From Azolla caroliniana (taxonomy: Eukaryota; Polypodiophyta): a DNA stretch of 64,000 nt. The position numbers and the translations under genes were made by a program. This document shows positions 28,810 to 39,586 of this stretch, piece by piece. Under the pieces are notes generated by a model. It was not told the origin of the DNA. It ran no database searches and saw nothing but the letters and a program-made list of their open reading frames with translations. Every line of letters begins with the position of its first letter. The first letter of the stretch is position 1. The stretch covers positions 1-64,000 of the forward strand of contig JBHGNT010000009.1 of assembly GCA_043228905.1 (NCBI GenBank). The letters run 5' to 3'.

Positions 28810-29735
28810 ACAGTTACGCGCTCTGATCTCTTGCGCCAACAAGAATGACAACAACACTCTACGTCACACAATAAGTTTGCCCTAAGTCATATTTATACTA
28901 ATATGACTTTTCGGCTATTTACAAATATAGCCTCGATGGACTCTCAGAAACATATTTACGAATATGTCTCTTCATCCGGTGAGCACTCCTCACCGGGTCT
29001 GCACCATGTGGCTCTCCGTAGCCAGGTACTCCTCATCCGGTTCTCACCGGGTCTACACCATCCGGCTCTCCGTAGCCGGGTACTCCTCATCCGGTTCTCA
29101 CCGGGTCTGCACCATCCGACTCTCCGAAGCCGGATACTCCTCATCCGGTTCTCACCGGGTCTGCACCATCCGGCTCTCCAAAGCCGGGTACTCCTCATCC
29201 GGTTCTCAACGGGTCTACACCATCCGGCTCTCCGAAGCCGGGTACTCCTCATCCGGTTCTCACCGGGTCTGCACCATCCGGCTCTCCGAAGCCGGGTACT
29301 CCTCATCTGGTTTTGGCCTCGGCCTATCGGCCTCAGCTGAGTTTGCTCATCAACACTGTTCTTCTCCCTTCCCATCCGGAGGGACCTGTCTCCCAACATC
29401 TCGAACCATCACCGTGTGAACGTACGGGTCAGCCGACGCTAATTGTTGAGGCTGCTTTTGTAGACCACCTAGTCGCCTTCCTCGATCTTCCACGACCGGA
29501 GTTAGTGCGTCCAGTCAAAACCTCCCTTGCTCTTCTTCCTTGCCTCTTCCACCCTAGCCGTTGCTCATTCCATATCAGCCGGCCTTTGCTCTAGATGTCG
29601 AATCCTCGCCGCTAGTAGTTCCTCCTGGTTCATCTCACCTGTCCAATCGATTGTCGTCCACGATCTATCATTTTCTCCACCAGCATAATCGGCTCCCCAA
29701 ACTCTCATTCTTCGATCATCAATTCTACGAGCATT
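28208..29735 (-). pseudogene. decayed Ty3/gypsy integrase and tail, split by a solo LTR
   Basis: The C-terminal tail lies at 28,310-28,500 (VVTSANDNATYRLAKLD) and the integrase-downstream segment at about 29,404-29,735 (GEMNQEELLAARIRHLEQRP). The second matches GWKDEMSREELLVAWIRQLE at 54,612-54,800. Between them an LTR of a copia element (28,502-29,398) has been inserted, with flanks that read on into each other when compared with the copy at 54,460-54,500. Stops and frameshifts make it non-functional. Confidence 0.75.
28502..29398 (-). mobile_element. solo copia LTR with 54-bp internal tandem repeat
   Basis: An 897-bp LTR in reverse orientation: it starts TGTCGAGAAC (usual end TGACGGGAAC) and ends GGGACCTGTCTCCCAACA. 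The flanks TCTTG (28,497-28,501) and TCTCG (29,399-29,403) fit a 5-bp target duplication with one change. About six tandem units of about 54 bp (TCTCACCGGGTCTGCACC, then ATCCGGCTCTCCG) fill 28,975-29,320, and a (CT)n tract lies at about 28,769-28,806. The same LTR type occurs at 56,417, 57,480 and 58,266. Frames through the repeats give artificial repetitive proteins. Confidence 0.8.
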
Positions 29736-30237
29736 GCTAGTATGGCAAACAAATAGCCACATCACACCCAACAACAACATTGAGAGAATCGAGTCCACTC
29801 GATTTGGTCCACTTGGATGTTTATGGCCCAATGTCATATCATTCTCTCGACGGTGCCTTGTACTTCGTCAGTTTTATCGACGATTTGACTCAGAAGGCGT
29901 GGGCTTATCCGATCAGAACGAAAGATCAGGTGTTCTCAATCCTTTCTGAATGTCTCGCAATGGTAGAGAATCAGTCCAGTCGAAAGCTCAAATGCCTTTA
30001 AACCAAAAAGAGAGGAGAGTTCAAGTCTGAAGAATTTGTCACATTTTGCCAATAGCGCGACATCATATGTGAATATACGACACCACACAGTTTGGAGCAG
30101 AACGGAATTGTCGAGCGAATGAATCAGACAATTCAAGAATGGATATTATCCATGCTCCAACACTCTGGACTGTCGGATGGCTTCTAGGCAGAGGCCTTAC
30201 TTACGACAATACACATAATTAACATGTCTCTAAGTAG
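29735..30237 (+). pseudogene. Ty1/copia integrase fragment
   Basis: Reads GKQ.ATSHPTTTLRESSPLD, LVHLDVYGPM, FVSFIDDLTQKAWAYPIRTK, then after a stop EFKSEEFVTFCQ and EQNGIVERMNQT, and ends at HIINMSLSS. This is the gag-preintegrase end plus the D-D-E core of a copia integrase, with in-frame stops. It is cut on the right by an LTR at 30,238. Confidence 0.8.
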
Positions 30238-30537
30238 TGTTGGGAACCGAGACCGTCAATGCGGAGCATCAAGAGCACCTAAATATGAAGATCACTGAGT
30301 GTACAAGATGGGGGCTATAAAGAATAAAAACTGAGATCGAGATCGAGAGAGATAGAGAGGCACACAAGATGTATCGATATTATTCAAGATGAACAACAAC
30401 AACAAACTAGGTTGCAAAGCCCCTTATATACTAATTGGGCTAGGGCAACTACCCTTTGACCTATTTATAGAATTGTCCTAAATCTAGTTTGTCCAAGAGA
30501 TAATATGAATACGACCATTATAGACTAGTTTTTGACA
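30238..30537 (-). mobile_element. copia 3' LTR, reverse orientation
   Basis: About 300 bp, starting TGTTGGGAACCGAG and ending TTTTTGACA, followed at once by CTCCCCC, a reversed polypurine tract, as expected between the coding region and the 3' LTR of a minus-strand element. The element body is on the right. No second copy of this LTR was found in the window. Confidence 0.65.
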
Positions 30538-33182
30538 CTCCCCCGTACTGGGCATATACAATGAAAATATGTAATATAAAAAGCAAATGGACAATACAAA
30601 TTTGTACAAGGTTGTTGAACAAATCAGATTTTTGTTCGAGTCGGTAAACTCCAAAAAACAGAAGACCGATTTGGCGGGGGTCAAAGAAACTGAGACCGAA
30701 CCTTGAATTATCGATGATGATTGTTTGAAACCATCTTGAGTGTCCGATTCAATCAGATTGATTCTTCATTATGCCCATCTAGTGCCGAAGGGATATGAAT
30801 TGGACCGCTGAAAGACACTTGGTCATCCCATCTACGACATTATCGAATGTAGGTATCTTCTCAAGGCTTATTTTTCCTGAAATTACGCAGTCCTGAACAA
30901 AATGATATATCACATTGATAGGCTTCGAGACATTGTGCTGAACCGGGTTTTTCGACAGAGCAACAACACCCTGACTATTGTTATAGATAACTGGAGCCGA
31001 GTTGTATTCGGTTTGTCGAAATGTGCAAACCAACCGACCGAGCCATAAGGCTTCTTTCGCCGAGTCGAATGCGGCTATGTATTTAGCCTTGCTCGTTGAC
31101 GTGGCAGTGCACTCCTGAAGTTTCTTTCCACGAAATCGCTTCATTGCTGAATTTGAAACAACATCCGGTTGTCGATTTTCGACTATCCACACAGCCGGCA
31201 AAGTCCGAGTTGGTGTATCCGACTACGCCTGAAGTGTCATTAGGACTGAATAAGATACCATAGTCTTTTGTGCCCACTAGATATCTAAACACATGCTTTA
31301 CTGCATTCCAATGCGATCAGTCGGGGTTGTGCATGAATTTGTTGACGACTCCGATGGCATGAGCAATGTCAGGCCGTGTCGCGACCATCACGTACATCAA
31401 GGAGCCGAATGCCGGTGCATACGGTACCGAATTCATATCTTCCCCCTCTGGACCGGATGTCGGGCAGTCTCATTGAGATAACTGAAGGTGAATGGGGAGC
31501 GGGGTCGAAGCAGATTTGGCTGATTGCATGTTGAAGCGTTCTAAGACACATCCAATATAGTCGGATTGAGACAGAAACAATTGTCGTTGATTCCGATTCC
31601 GACTTATCTTCATCCTAAGAATGTGTCTTGCCGAATTGAGATCCTTCATGGCAAACTTCAAGCGCAGTTGCCAAACAAGTATGACGAGCTCTCCGACATG
31701 TTGGCCGGAGAGTAGCATGTCGTCCACATAAATGATGAGGAAGATGGGTGACCCATCTTGAGCTGTTTCGGTAAACTGGCAGTGGTCCTCATCGTTCTTT
31801 CAGAAGTCGACTGATTGGATGCAACCGTCGAACTTCTTGTACCACTGTCTCAGTGCATGTTTTAGGCCATATAGACTCTTTGTAAGTCGGTTGACTAGAT
31901 GTTCCTAGCCGGATGCCACAAAGCCTTTTGGCTGCTCCATATAAATTTCCTCCTCTAGGTCACCATAGAGGAATGCCATTTTTACATCAAGCTCCAAATC
32001 TTCGGCTGCCATTACGTGGAGCATGAAATGAAGGGTCATCATTTTTACCACTGGTGAAAAGATATCGTCGAAATCAACGCCATATTCTTGTCGAAAACCC
32101 TTTGCTACTAGTTTGGCCTTGAACTTTGGGGTGGCTGAATCAGACGTCTCTTTTAATTTGTAGACCCAATTGCATGGAAGAGCACGTGGATTCTTCAGTA
32201 ATTCGACCAAGTCCCAAGTCTTGTTTGCCCAAATGGAGTTCATTTACAACTCCATCGCCAAATGCCATGTGGCCGAATCGGCGGATGCCAAGGCTTCTTC
32301 GTATGACGTCGGTTCACCATCATCTGTGAAGAAGATTCCATGAGAGTACCTCTTTGGGGGTTGCGACAATCTCTCAGATCTTCGAGGTATGACTGGACTA
32401 GTCGAGTCGGGTATCAGAGTTGGATGGTCCAAAGCCAAATCATTCGACTGTGCCGAATCGGTGTGAGAGGTTTCGACTACCCATAAAGTCGACCTCGTGT
32501 TTTGGGCTGGGCCATCATGAAGGGTTGGCACTTCGGAAAAAGTTTCCCTTCGGACTTCAATAGGCATTTTTGCCTTCTTGTGCATAACTAACTCATTGAA
32601 CACTACGTCCGAAATTCGAACGACTTGTTTGTGCTCGGGGTCCTAGAGTTAGTATCCAAACTCGTTGTCCAGTTCATAGCCAAGAAAAATACATTTCCTG
32701 GACCTCGGTTCTAATTTGTGGCGGTTGTCTTTTGGTATGAGGGCGTATGCCTCACATCCAAAAATCCTCCACTTGTCGTAATTCAGCTTTCAACCGGTCC
32801 ATAATCCATGAGGTACTTTAAGTCCTAGAGGCCTACTCGGCGACATATTGATTATGTGTACTACCATAAGTAGGGCCTCTACCCAGAAGCCATCCGACAA
32901 TTCGGAGTGTTGGAGCATGGATACTATCCGTTCTTGAGTTGTCTGATTCATGCGCTCAACAATTTTGTTTTGCTCCAGACTATAGGGTGTCGTATATTCA
33001 CGTCGAATGCCGTGTTGTTGGCAAAATTTGACAAATTCTTCAGACTTAAACTCTCCCCAATTGTTAGTCGAAGGCATTTCAGCTTTTGACTGAACTGGTT
33101 CTCTACCATAGTGAGCCATTTGGAAAAGATCGAGAAAACCCGACCTTTGGTTTTGATCGGATAGGCCCACACCCGACTCCAA
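30538..33182 (-). pseudogene. decayed Ty1/copia pol (integrase, RT, RNase H), minus strand
   Basis: Reading right to left: integrase core with GEFKSEEFVKFCQQHGIRRE and VERMNQTTQE (32,790-33,182); a linker with PPKRYSHGIFF (32,244-32,603); the RT start WVYKLKETSDS, AKLVAKGFRQEYGVDFDD (31,905-32,243); an RT part with DDMLLSG (31,470-31,727); and RNase H with YLVGTKDYGI, GYTNSDFAGC (30,779-31,292). The segments are in different frames with stops between them. gag and protease are missing; the right side is cut at 33,182. Confidence 0.85.
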
Positions 33183-33845
33183 CTATCACTATGAGAGAGG
33201 AAGAGTACAACGGTAGAAGACTTAGAGGCAACGACCTCGAGCTCTTTGTCTTCCCCAATTGGCAGTTACAAACATAAATGACTTTCTCTATCTCTCTCCC
33301 TCTCTTGGTCTCTCTGTACAACGATAATGATAACAACATAATGAACATTGTTGCCCTAGTTATATTTATACTTATATAACTTTAGGACTATTTACAAATA
33401 TGACCTGAAACAGTCACATTGGAACATATACATAAATAATGTCTAGACGGATACCAACCGGATCCATCCAATCCGGTTTCTGGATACCTTTCAGATCTAT
33501 CTGGTCCGGTTCTTTCCTTCGGCTCGTCCAATTTTCATCCAAATCCCATCCGGAGGGACCTAATTCCCAACAAGCCATCAACCGACTGTAGTGTCAATTG
33601 TCCAGTCAATCCAACTAGTCGCCTGGTCATAGACCATACGGTCGGCCCGATTAGCCGGTCGTGTCTTCGACCTGGATCTCCTTCCTGTTGACTCACCTAG
33701 TCGACTCTCACCGTTAACTTTCTTGTAGTCGACTCTTCAACCATCGGCATACCATCCGAACAGTTGGATCTTCCTTGTCTTCGATTGTCGGCACTTTTTG
33801 GCTCAAACAGTCGGCTCCTCCCACTAGAGGGACATATTCCCAACA
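33183..33845 (-). mobile_element. copia LTR-derived sequence, 3' LTR of the next element
   Basis: The right end reads GGGACATATTCCCAACA, followed by AACTCCCCCTTCA, the reverse of the polypurine tract that precedes the copia LTR at 56,417 (TGAAGGGGGAGTT). A second LTR-like end, GGGACCTAATTCCCAACA, lies at about 33,555-33,571. The region therefore contains either two LTR fragments or one LTR with a duplicated end. The left part (ACTATCACTATG...) matches the interior of the LTR type seen at 28,680. Confidence 0.55.
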
Positions 33846-35453
33846 AACTCCCCCTTCACTCCGGTGGATGGGAGTCAGTCAGTCTTGTCTTCTATTGACA
33901 AACTCTGAGTTTGTCCATTGATAGGTCCTTTGTGAGAGTGTCGGATCCATTGTCGTCAGTATGGATCTTCATGAGGGAAAACTCTCCTTCATCTACCTTC
34001 TCTCACAACCAATGATACCTCATTTGTATATGCTTGGTTGAGAGTGGTATGCAACATTCTTTGCAAGATGTATGGCACTCTTATTATCACAATGAAGCAA
34101 GAATTCTTCTTGCTTCATCTTGAGTTCACTGAGGAAACTCTTCATCCAAATCAGCTCCTTGTCAGCCTCTACCGTTGCCATATACTTTGCCTTTGTGGTC
34201 GACAAGGCCACAAACTTCCGCAGTCGTGACTGCCACGACATTGCTCCCCTTGCATAGGTCATCACGTACCCTGAGGTGGATCGGCTCGAGTTTCCATCCC
34301 CTGACATGTCCAAATCGGTAAACCCTTCGAGCATGGGTTTTCCGACACCATACCTTAGGCATACCCCTGAGGTGCCTTTTAAGCACCTGAGTATACACTT
34401 CATTGTTGCTTAGTGTTCTCGTCTTGGATAATGCTATGTCTGGTTTGGTGCAGACCATAACATACATTAAACTGTCGACGGCTGAGGCTTATGGTACTTT
34501 TTTCATCTCAACATTTTCTTTCTCCCCTCTTGGGCATTGCTTAGCATTTAACTTGCAGTTGGTCGGCAACACATAGCCGACCGACTTTGCTTCCGACATA
34601 TTGAACCTCTTTAGGATCATTCTCACATACTTCTGTTGTGACAACCACAACTCTTTCTTAGTTCTATCTCAAACTATGTGCATCCCCAAGATCTGTTTAG
34701 TCGGTCCAAGATCTTTCATGGCAAACGACTTGCCTAATGCTTTCTTCAAGGTACCGATCTTCCTTGTATCTTGACCGACTATCAACATGTCATCTACATA
34801 TAATAAGATAATCAAGAAATCACCTTCTTCGTACCTTTTGATGAACACACATTGATCTGCCTGTGTTTTTTGGAACCAATGTTCCATCATGAAGGATTCG
34901 AACTTCTTGTACCATTTGCGTGGAGCTTGCTTCAAACCATACAAGCTTTTCTTAAGTTGACACACCAGGTTCTCTTTCCCTTTCTCCTCAAATCCTTCGG
35001 GTTGTTGCATGTAGATCTCTTCATCCAGCTCCTCGTTCAAGAATGTTGACTTGACATCGAATTGTTTGCTGTCCAAGTTCATGTTCAGAACAGTTCGAAT
35101 GGATGTCATCTTCACGATTGGAGCGAATATTTTGTCAAAATCTACACCCTTTTTATGTTGGAAACCCTTCACCACAATGTGAGCTTTATACCTGGGCACA
35201 CTGTGAGACTTCTCTAGTCTTCACCTTGTAGACCCATTTTTTCCTAAGTGTTCTCTTACCTTTTGGCAGCTCTACTATGTTGTAGGTATAATTCTCGTGC
35301 AAGGAATCCATCTCTTCTTGCATCGCATTTAGCCACTCCTCACTATGCTTGTCGGTTGTGGCTTTTGTATAGCACTCAGGTTCACCTTCATCAGTCAAGA
35401 GGATGTATTGAATGACATATGTTGTTGATGCTCTTCTCTCTTTGAGAGGGTAT
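33846..35453 (-). pseudogene. decayed Ty1/copia RT and RNase H, minus strand (3' half)
   Basis: RNase H reads MKCILRCLKGTSGVCLRYG, STSGYVMTYA and HCDNKSAIHLAKN (34,020-34,403). RT reads ARVVKGFQ-like IVVKGFQHKKGVDFD, YGLKQAPRKWYKKF and YVDDMLIVGQ (34,669-35,199). The linker and RT start lie at 35,199-35,450 (WVYKVKTREV). The wording is close to the copia fragment at 55,477-56,406, so the same family. Frameshifts are visible, for example at about 34,480-34,670. The element is interrupted at 35,453 by a younger copia and continues at 46,380. Confidence 0.85.
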
Positions 35454-35737
35454 TGTTGGGTATGTGAGGAAGAGTGGGAAACACACAAGAAGCTCAAAGA
35501 AAGAAGCACTCACACGAGGAAGGCAATGGCTGGAATAGCTCTCTATTGATGAATGTTTCTTAAAAAAATTAGGAGCTGAAATATATATCCCTAAGTACTA
35601 AGTACCACCACATATGAGTGACTCATGTATGTGGTAACATGGGGAAAAAACCTCTAGCCAGCACTAGAGTAAAAAGTGCCCATGTATAGGGAAAATGGTT
35701 CACATCAAAGCTACTAGAGGAACACGCAAGTGTAACA
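35454..35737 (-). repeat. copia LTR (3' LTR)
   Basis: Starts TGTTGGGTATG and ends AAGTGTAACA. It contains a hairpin-forming ACCACATATGAGTGACTCA then TGTATGTGGT. Same length and wording as 46,096-46,379. Confidence 0.93.
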
Positions 35738-35783
35738 AACCCCCCTGGAGCGAATGATGTGAACATGTACAAGGAGTGACAGA

Positions 35784-38700
35784 TCAGCCCCCACAAGGCA
35801 ATAAGCCTAAAGCTTTGCGAAAAGCTTCAAACTTTTCTCGTGGAAGAGCTTTGGTGAATATGTCTGCCACGTTATCTTGTGTAGGCACATATACCAAATC
35901 AATATCTCCTGCATGAAAGCGCTCTCTCACATAGTGATAATGCACCTCAATGTGTTTGGTCCGTGCATGAAATACAGGATTTCGTGCAACAGCCAATGCA
36001 CTCTGACTATCTGTGAGAATACGTGTAGCAACTTCAATCTCCATGCAAAGATCCATCAAAAGGCGTCTTAGCCATATACACTCCATTGTAGCTGTGAAAA
36101 CTGCCCTGTACTCAGCTTCACAACTTGATGTCGCCACTGTAGGTTGCTTTTTACTCAACCAAGATATACATGAGTTTCCAAAGAAAAAGCAATTACCACT
36201 AGTGGACACGCGAGTATCATAACAACCAGCCCAATCACTATCTGTAAAAGCATGCAAGCATGGCTGAGTATCTCTGCCATAAAAGAGACCCAAGCTCAAA
36301 GTGCCTCTAAGATATCTGAACACACGTTTCACTGCTTGCCAATGCTTAGTGCCAGGGCTATGCATGAATCGACTCAATTGGGAGACTGCATACTGTATAT
36401 CCGGCCTTGTATTGCATGCATATATAAGACATCCCACAGCTTGTTGATAAAGAGAAGTATCAAACGCATCACTAGAATCCTCAACAGAGAACCTAAATCC
36501 TGTCTCCACAGGTGTATAAACCGGCTTGCAATCCTCAAAGTCAAAACGCTGAAGTAGTTTTTCAACATACTTTCCTTGATGCATAAACATTCCCCCCTCA
36601 ACGGATACAAACTGGATGCCAAGATAGTAGCTCAAAAGACCAAGATAAGTGACTTCAAAAGTATGCTGCAAATCAGCCATAAGAAAATCGAGTTTTGCAT
36701 CACATGACCCAGTCAAGAGTATGTCATCAACATAAAGAACGAGCACTAGAAGATCAGCCCCATCTTTGCGTACATAAAGTGTGCTTTCAATCGGACTACA
36801 TGTGAAGCCAAGAGAAATCAAGTGCTTATGGATTTTTTCATACCATGCACGCGGAGCTTGCTTGAGACCATACAAGGCCTTATGCAAGCGACAAACCATA
36901 TGCTCTTTCTCTTTCGTAGCAAATCCAGGAGGTTGCTTCACATAAACCTCTTCTTGCAAATCACCATTTAAAAAGGCTGTTTTTATGTCCAATTGATGCA
37001 TTTTCCAACCTCTTTGGGCAGCCAATGCAACCACGGTACGAATGGTAGTCATGCGTGAAGTAGGTGCAAAAGTTTCCTCATAATCAATGCCATATTGTTG
37101 GGCATATCCTTTGGCAACCAATCTAGCTTTGTAGCGATCAATACTACCATCGGGCTTTCGTTTAATCTTGTAAACCCACCTAGTACCAATCACATTCTTT
37201 CCTTTTGGCAATTCACATAACTCCCAAGTACCATTTTTATGAATGGAATCCATTTCTGATTGCATAACACTCATCCAATGTGGATCATCACATGCATCTT
37301 CAAAAGTAAGTGGCTCCTCATTACATGCTATTGCAACAATAGAATAATCCACAAAATTACCTGATGCATGGCGAGAGCTTGATCTTGTTTTACCAAGTAA
37401 AGGTGCACTCAATCTGCTATCTTGCAAAGTTTGTTTCAGCCACCTCGGCATAGTTTGTGACCTCTCGATAGCCATACGTTCATTATGTAATACATCTTCA
37501 ATATGTACATCATGCGTGGGCTGAATTTCATGCTCATTTTCAGCCACATTTGGTTGGACATTTCGTGCATTTTCAACACTTATTTGCTGGAAATTTTTAT
37601 CCCTTTGAGACTCACTTGGCTGGTCTACATGTCCATGGTCAAGCGCAGCACTTTGGAACAAAGGCATGAGTGTATCAAACACATCTTGTGAGCTAACTGT
37701 TGGTTGTTTTTTGCATTCAAGAAAAGGGAAAGCTGAATTTTCAGCAAATACCACATCTCGACTCACAATAATTGTGTCCGTCAATGGATGATACAAACGA
37801 TATCCCTTACTTTCCGCACTATAACCAACAAATATGCATTTCTTTGCCTTGTCATCAAGTTTGTGACGTTGTTGTGATGGCACAAGAGCATATGCCAAAC
37901 AACCGAACACACGCATATGACTAACCATAGGTTTATGTCCATTCCAAGCCTCATATGGTGTAATGACTCTCAACGCTTTTGTAGGGCAACGATTCAACAC
38001 ATAATTTGCACACATAACCGCTTCCATCCAAAACTTGTTAGGAAGATGCTTTCCTTTAACCATACATCGTGCCATCTCTAAGAGTGTTCTATTTTTGCGT
38101 TCTGCAACACCATTTTGTTGAGGTGTATATGGCACCGTACATTGATGTAAAATACCTCTTTCACAAAGAAAAGCATTAAACTCATGTGACATATATTCGC
38201 CACCACGATCCGTGCGTAGAGTCAAGAGCTTATTTGCGGAAAAATTTTCAGCCATAGCTAAAAATGATTTGAAGCAAGAAAAGACTTCATTCTTTGCTTT
38301 CATAGGATACACCCATGTATGACGAGTAGCATCATCAATGAAGGTAACAAAATATACATGCTTTCCAAAAGATGGAGTCTTTACAGGACCACACACATCA
38401 CTATGAACAAGTTGTAATTTTCTTGTAGTGTGTGTATGACTATCTTTTGGAAAAGAAGCACGATGCATTTTTCCAAGAATGCAACCTTCACATGCATGTT
38501 TTTCAATGGACTCAAGTGTAGGCAACCCAATAACCATATCCTTCTTTTGCAAGTGAAGCAAACTATTGAAGTTCAAGTGACCAAAACGAGCATGCCAAAG
38601 CTCCATTTCAGCCATGGAAGAAGTATGTACAGCCAAGGCATTTAGAGAAGCCCTCTTGTATGTATCTAAACGGTACAAGCCATTGCATAATGTACCGGAC

Positions 38701-39104
38701 ATCACGATAACATCACCATTGCTATAATCGTGAACCATGCACTTATCATCAACAAAATGTACATGAAGTCCGGCTTTGGCAATCAAAGGAACCGAAATTA
38801 AGTTCTTCTTGATACCGGGCACATACAATACATTCTTTAAGATGACAACACCTCCATTTGCAGCCGAAAGCTCAATTTCTCCTACTCCAATGATAGGATA
38901 AGAGGCATTGTTTGCACACACCACATGTCCACCTTTGGGTGCATCTTTCAAGGATGCAAAAAAACTTTTGCATGAAGTAATGTGCTTTGAAGCACCACTA
39001 TCAAAGAACCAATCCGAATCAATCTCACTTACAACCATACATTTAGAGTGCAATGATGCATCATAATGATATGTAACAACACATGCCCAATAATCTTGAG
39101 CCAT
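35784..39104 (-). CDS. copia pol: protease, integrase, reverse transcriptase, RNase H
   Basis: A 1,106-codon open frame without defects. Order: protease WFFDSGASKHI (about residues 31-41); preintegrase with GHLNFNSLLHLQ and CEGCILGK; integrase with Asp in HSDVCGP, Asp in RTDRGGEY and Glu in NGVAERKNRT; linker; RT with WVYKIKRKPDGS, LDIKTAFLNGDL, YGLKQAPRAWYEK and catalytic LYVDDILLTG; RNase H with FTDSDWAGC, CEAEYRA and DSQSALAVARNP. It copies element RNA into DNA and integrates it. The ATG at 39104 is probably internal: the frame continues upstream to 39,139, where the chromovirus interrupts it, and gag resumes in the same frame beyond the insertion. Expression of pol in this copy is therefore probably lost. 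Confidence 0.93.
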   Translation of the reverse strand: MAQDYWACVVTYHYDASLHSKCMVVSEIDSDWFFDSGASKHITSCKSFFASLKDAPKGGHVVCANNASYPIIGVGEIELSAANGGVVILKNVLYVPGIKKNLISVPLIAKAGLHVHFVDDKCMVHDYSNGDVIVMSGTLCNGLYRLDTYKRASLNALAVHTSSMAEMELWHARFGHLNFNSLLHLQKKDMVIGLPTLESIEKHACEGCILGKMHRASFPKDSHTHTTRKLQLVHSDVCGPVKTPSFGKHVYFVTFIDDATRHTWVYPMKAKNEVFSCFKSFLAMAENFSANKLLTLRTDRGGEYMSHEFNAFLCERGILHQCTVPYTPQQNGVAERKNRTLLEMARCMVKGKHLPNKFWMEAVMCANYVLNRCPTKALRVITPYEAWNGHKPMVSHMRVFGCLAYALVPSQQRHKLDDKAKKCIFVGYSAESKGYRLYHPLTDTIIVSRDVVFAENSAFPFLECKKQPTVSSQDVFDTLMPLFQSAALDHGHVDQPSESQRDKNFQQISVENARNVQPNVAENEHEIQPTHDVHIEDVLHNERMAIERSQTMPRWLKQTLQDSRLSAPLLGKTRSSSRHASGNFVDYSIVAIACNEEPLTFEDACDDPHWMSVMQSEMDSIHKNGTWELCELPKGKNVIGTRWVYKIKRKPDGSIDRYKARLVAKGYAQQYGIDYEETFAPTSRMTTIRTVVALAAQRGWKMHQLDIKTAFLNGDLQEEVYVKQPPGFATKEKEHMVCRLHKALYGLKQAPRAWYEKIHKHLISLGFTCSPIESTLYVRKDGADLLVLVLYVDDILLTGSCDAKLDFLMADLQHTFEVTYLGLLSYYLGIQFVSVEGGMFMHQGKYVEKLLQRFDFEDCKPVYTPVETGFRFSVEDSSDAFDTSLYQQAVGCLIYACNTRPDIQYAVSQLSRFMHSPGTKHWQAVKRVFRYLRGTLSLGLFYGRDTQPCLHAFTDSDWAGCYDTRVSTSGNCFFFGNSCISWLSKKQPTVATSSCEAEYRAVFTATMECIWLRRLLMDLCMEIEVATRILTDSQSALAVARNPVFHARTKHIEVHYHYVRERFHAGDIDLVYVPTQDNVADIFTKALPREKFEAFRKALGLLPCGG

Positions 39105-39140
39105 GTTGGCCTCATCACTCTTTGCACTTGAAACATTTTT

Positions 39141-39206
39141 GTCATGGCAAGACTCGAACCCATGACCTTATGCTACATGGGTCGAGGTCTTACCATTAGA
39201 CTATAC
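39141..39206 (-). other. antisense tRNA-like segment at the LTR start (A and B boxes)
   Basis: On the minus strand 39,203-39,187 reads TAGTCTAATGGTAAGAC, which fits an A box and forms a D-arm (GTCT pairs with AGAC, with A14, GG18-19 and A21 in place). 39,161-39,151 reads GGGTTCGAGTC, a B box or T-loop. The T-stem pairs mainly by G-T wobbles and the anticodon arm is abnormal, so this is tRNA-derived or tRNA-like rather than a working tRNA. The 3' LTR has the same segment at 44,444-44,509. Confidence 0.65.
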
Positions 39207-39316
39207 ATTATAAGTTGTAGGATATTATTTTCATTTATGTTTTATTTTAGAAATTGATGTATATTCCAGATTTCTCTGGAACATTCTAGAAGCTTCAGGA
39301 TTACTCTTAGAAATAC

Positions 39317-39324
39317 TATAAAAG
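39317..39324 (+). promoter_or_regulatory. TATA box of the chromovirus LTR
   Basis: TATAAAAG in a sharp context. Transcription would be expected about 30-33 bases downstream, at about 39,347-39,350, which coincides with the start of the self-complementary segment used in the self-priming proposal. Confidence 0.75.
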
Positions 39325-39586
39325 AGGGCACTAGGCGTTATGTTGAACCAAATTGGTTCAACGCCAGTCTTAAGCCTTCTAGCCACAGTTGTACATTCTC
39401 TTCACGTAATACATATATTTCTCTCTCTCTCTGTCTCTCTGTCTCGCTCACTTCTTCCTTCTCTCTCAAGAAGTTCTACACCCCTCATAGTACTAATCCT
39501 TCGTTTAGTACTAATCCCTTCTCTGTAGTACTAATCCTTCGTTTAGTACTAATTCCGTCTCCGTCTTACTACTGATTCCTGACAGT

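Larger units (their letters stand above)
39140..39584 (+). repeat. chromovirus 5' LTR
   Basis: TGTCATGG...TCCTGACA, 445 bp. Antisense tRNA-like segment at 39,141-39,206; TATA box TATAAAAG at 39,317-39,324; near-perfect palindrome GTTGAACCAAATTGGTTCAA at 39,342-39,361; CT-rich leader; four TAGTACTAAT units near the 3' end. Confidence 0.95.

Noticed and set aside
28975-29320. CRISPR-like array (regular 54-bp repeats)
   Set aside because: The units are contiguous without unique spacers, lie in an LTR and the genome is a plant.
28903-29419. Repetitive proteins of about 145-150 residues on both strands
   Set aside because: They are translations of the 54-bp tandem units in a copia LTR, open on several frames at once; the same applies at 56,247-57,098 and 57,667-58,644.
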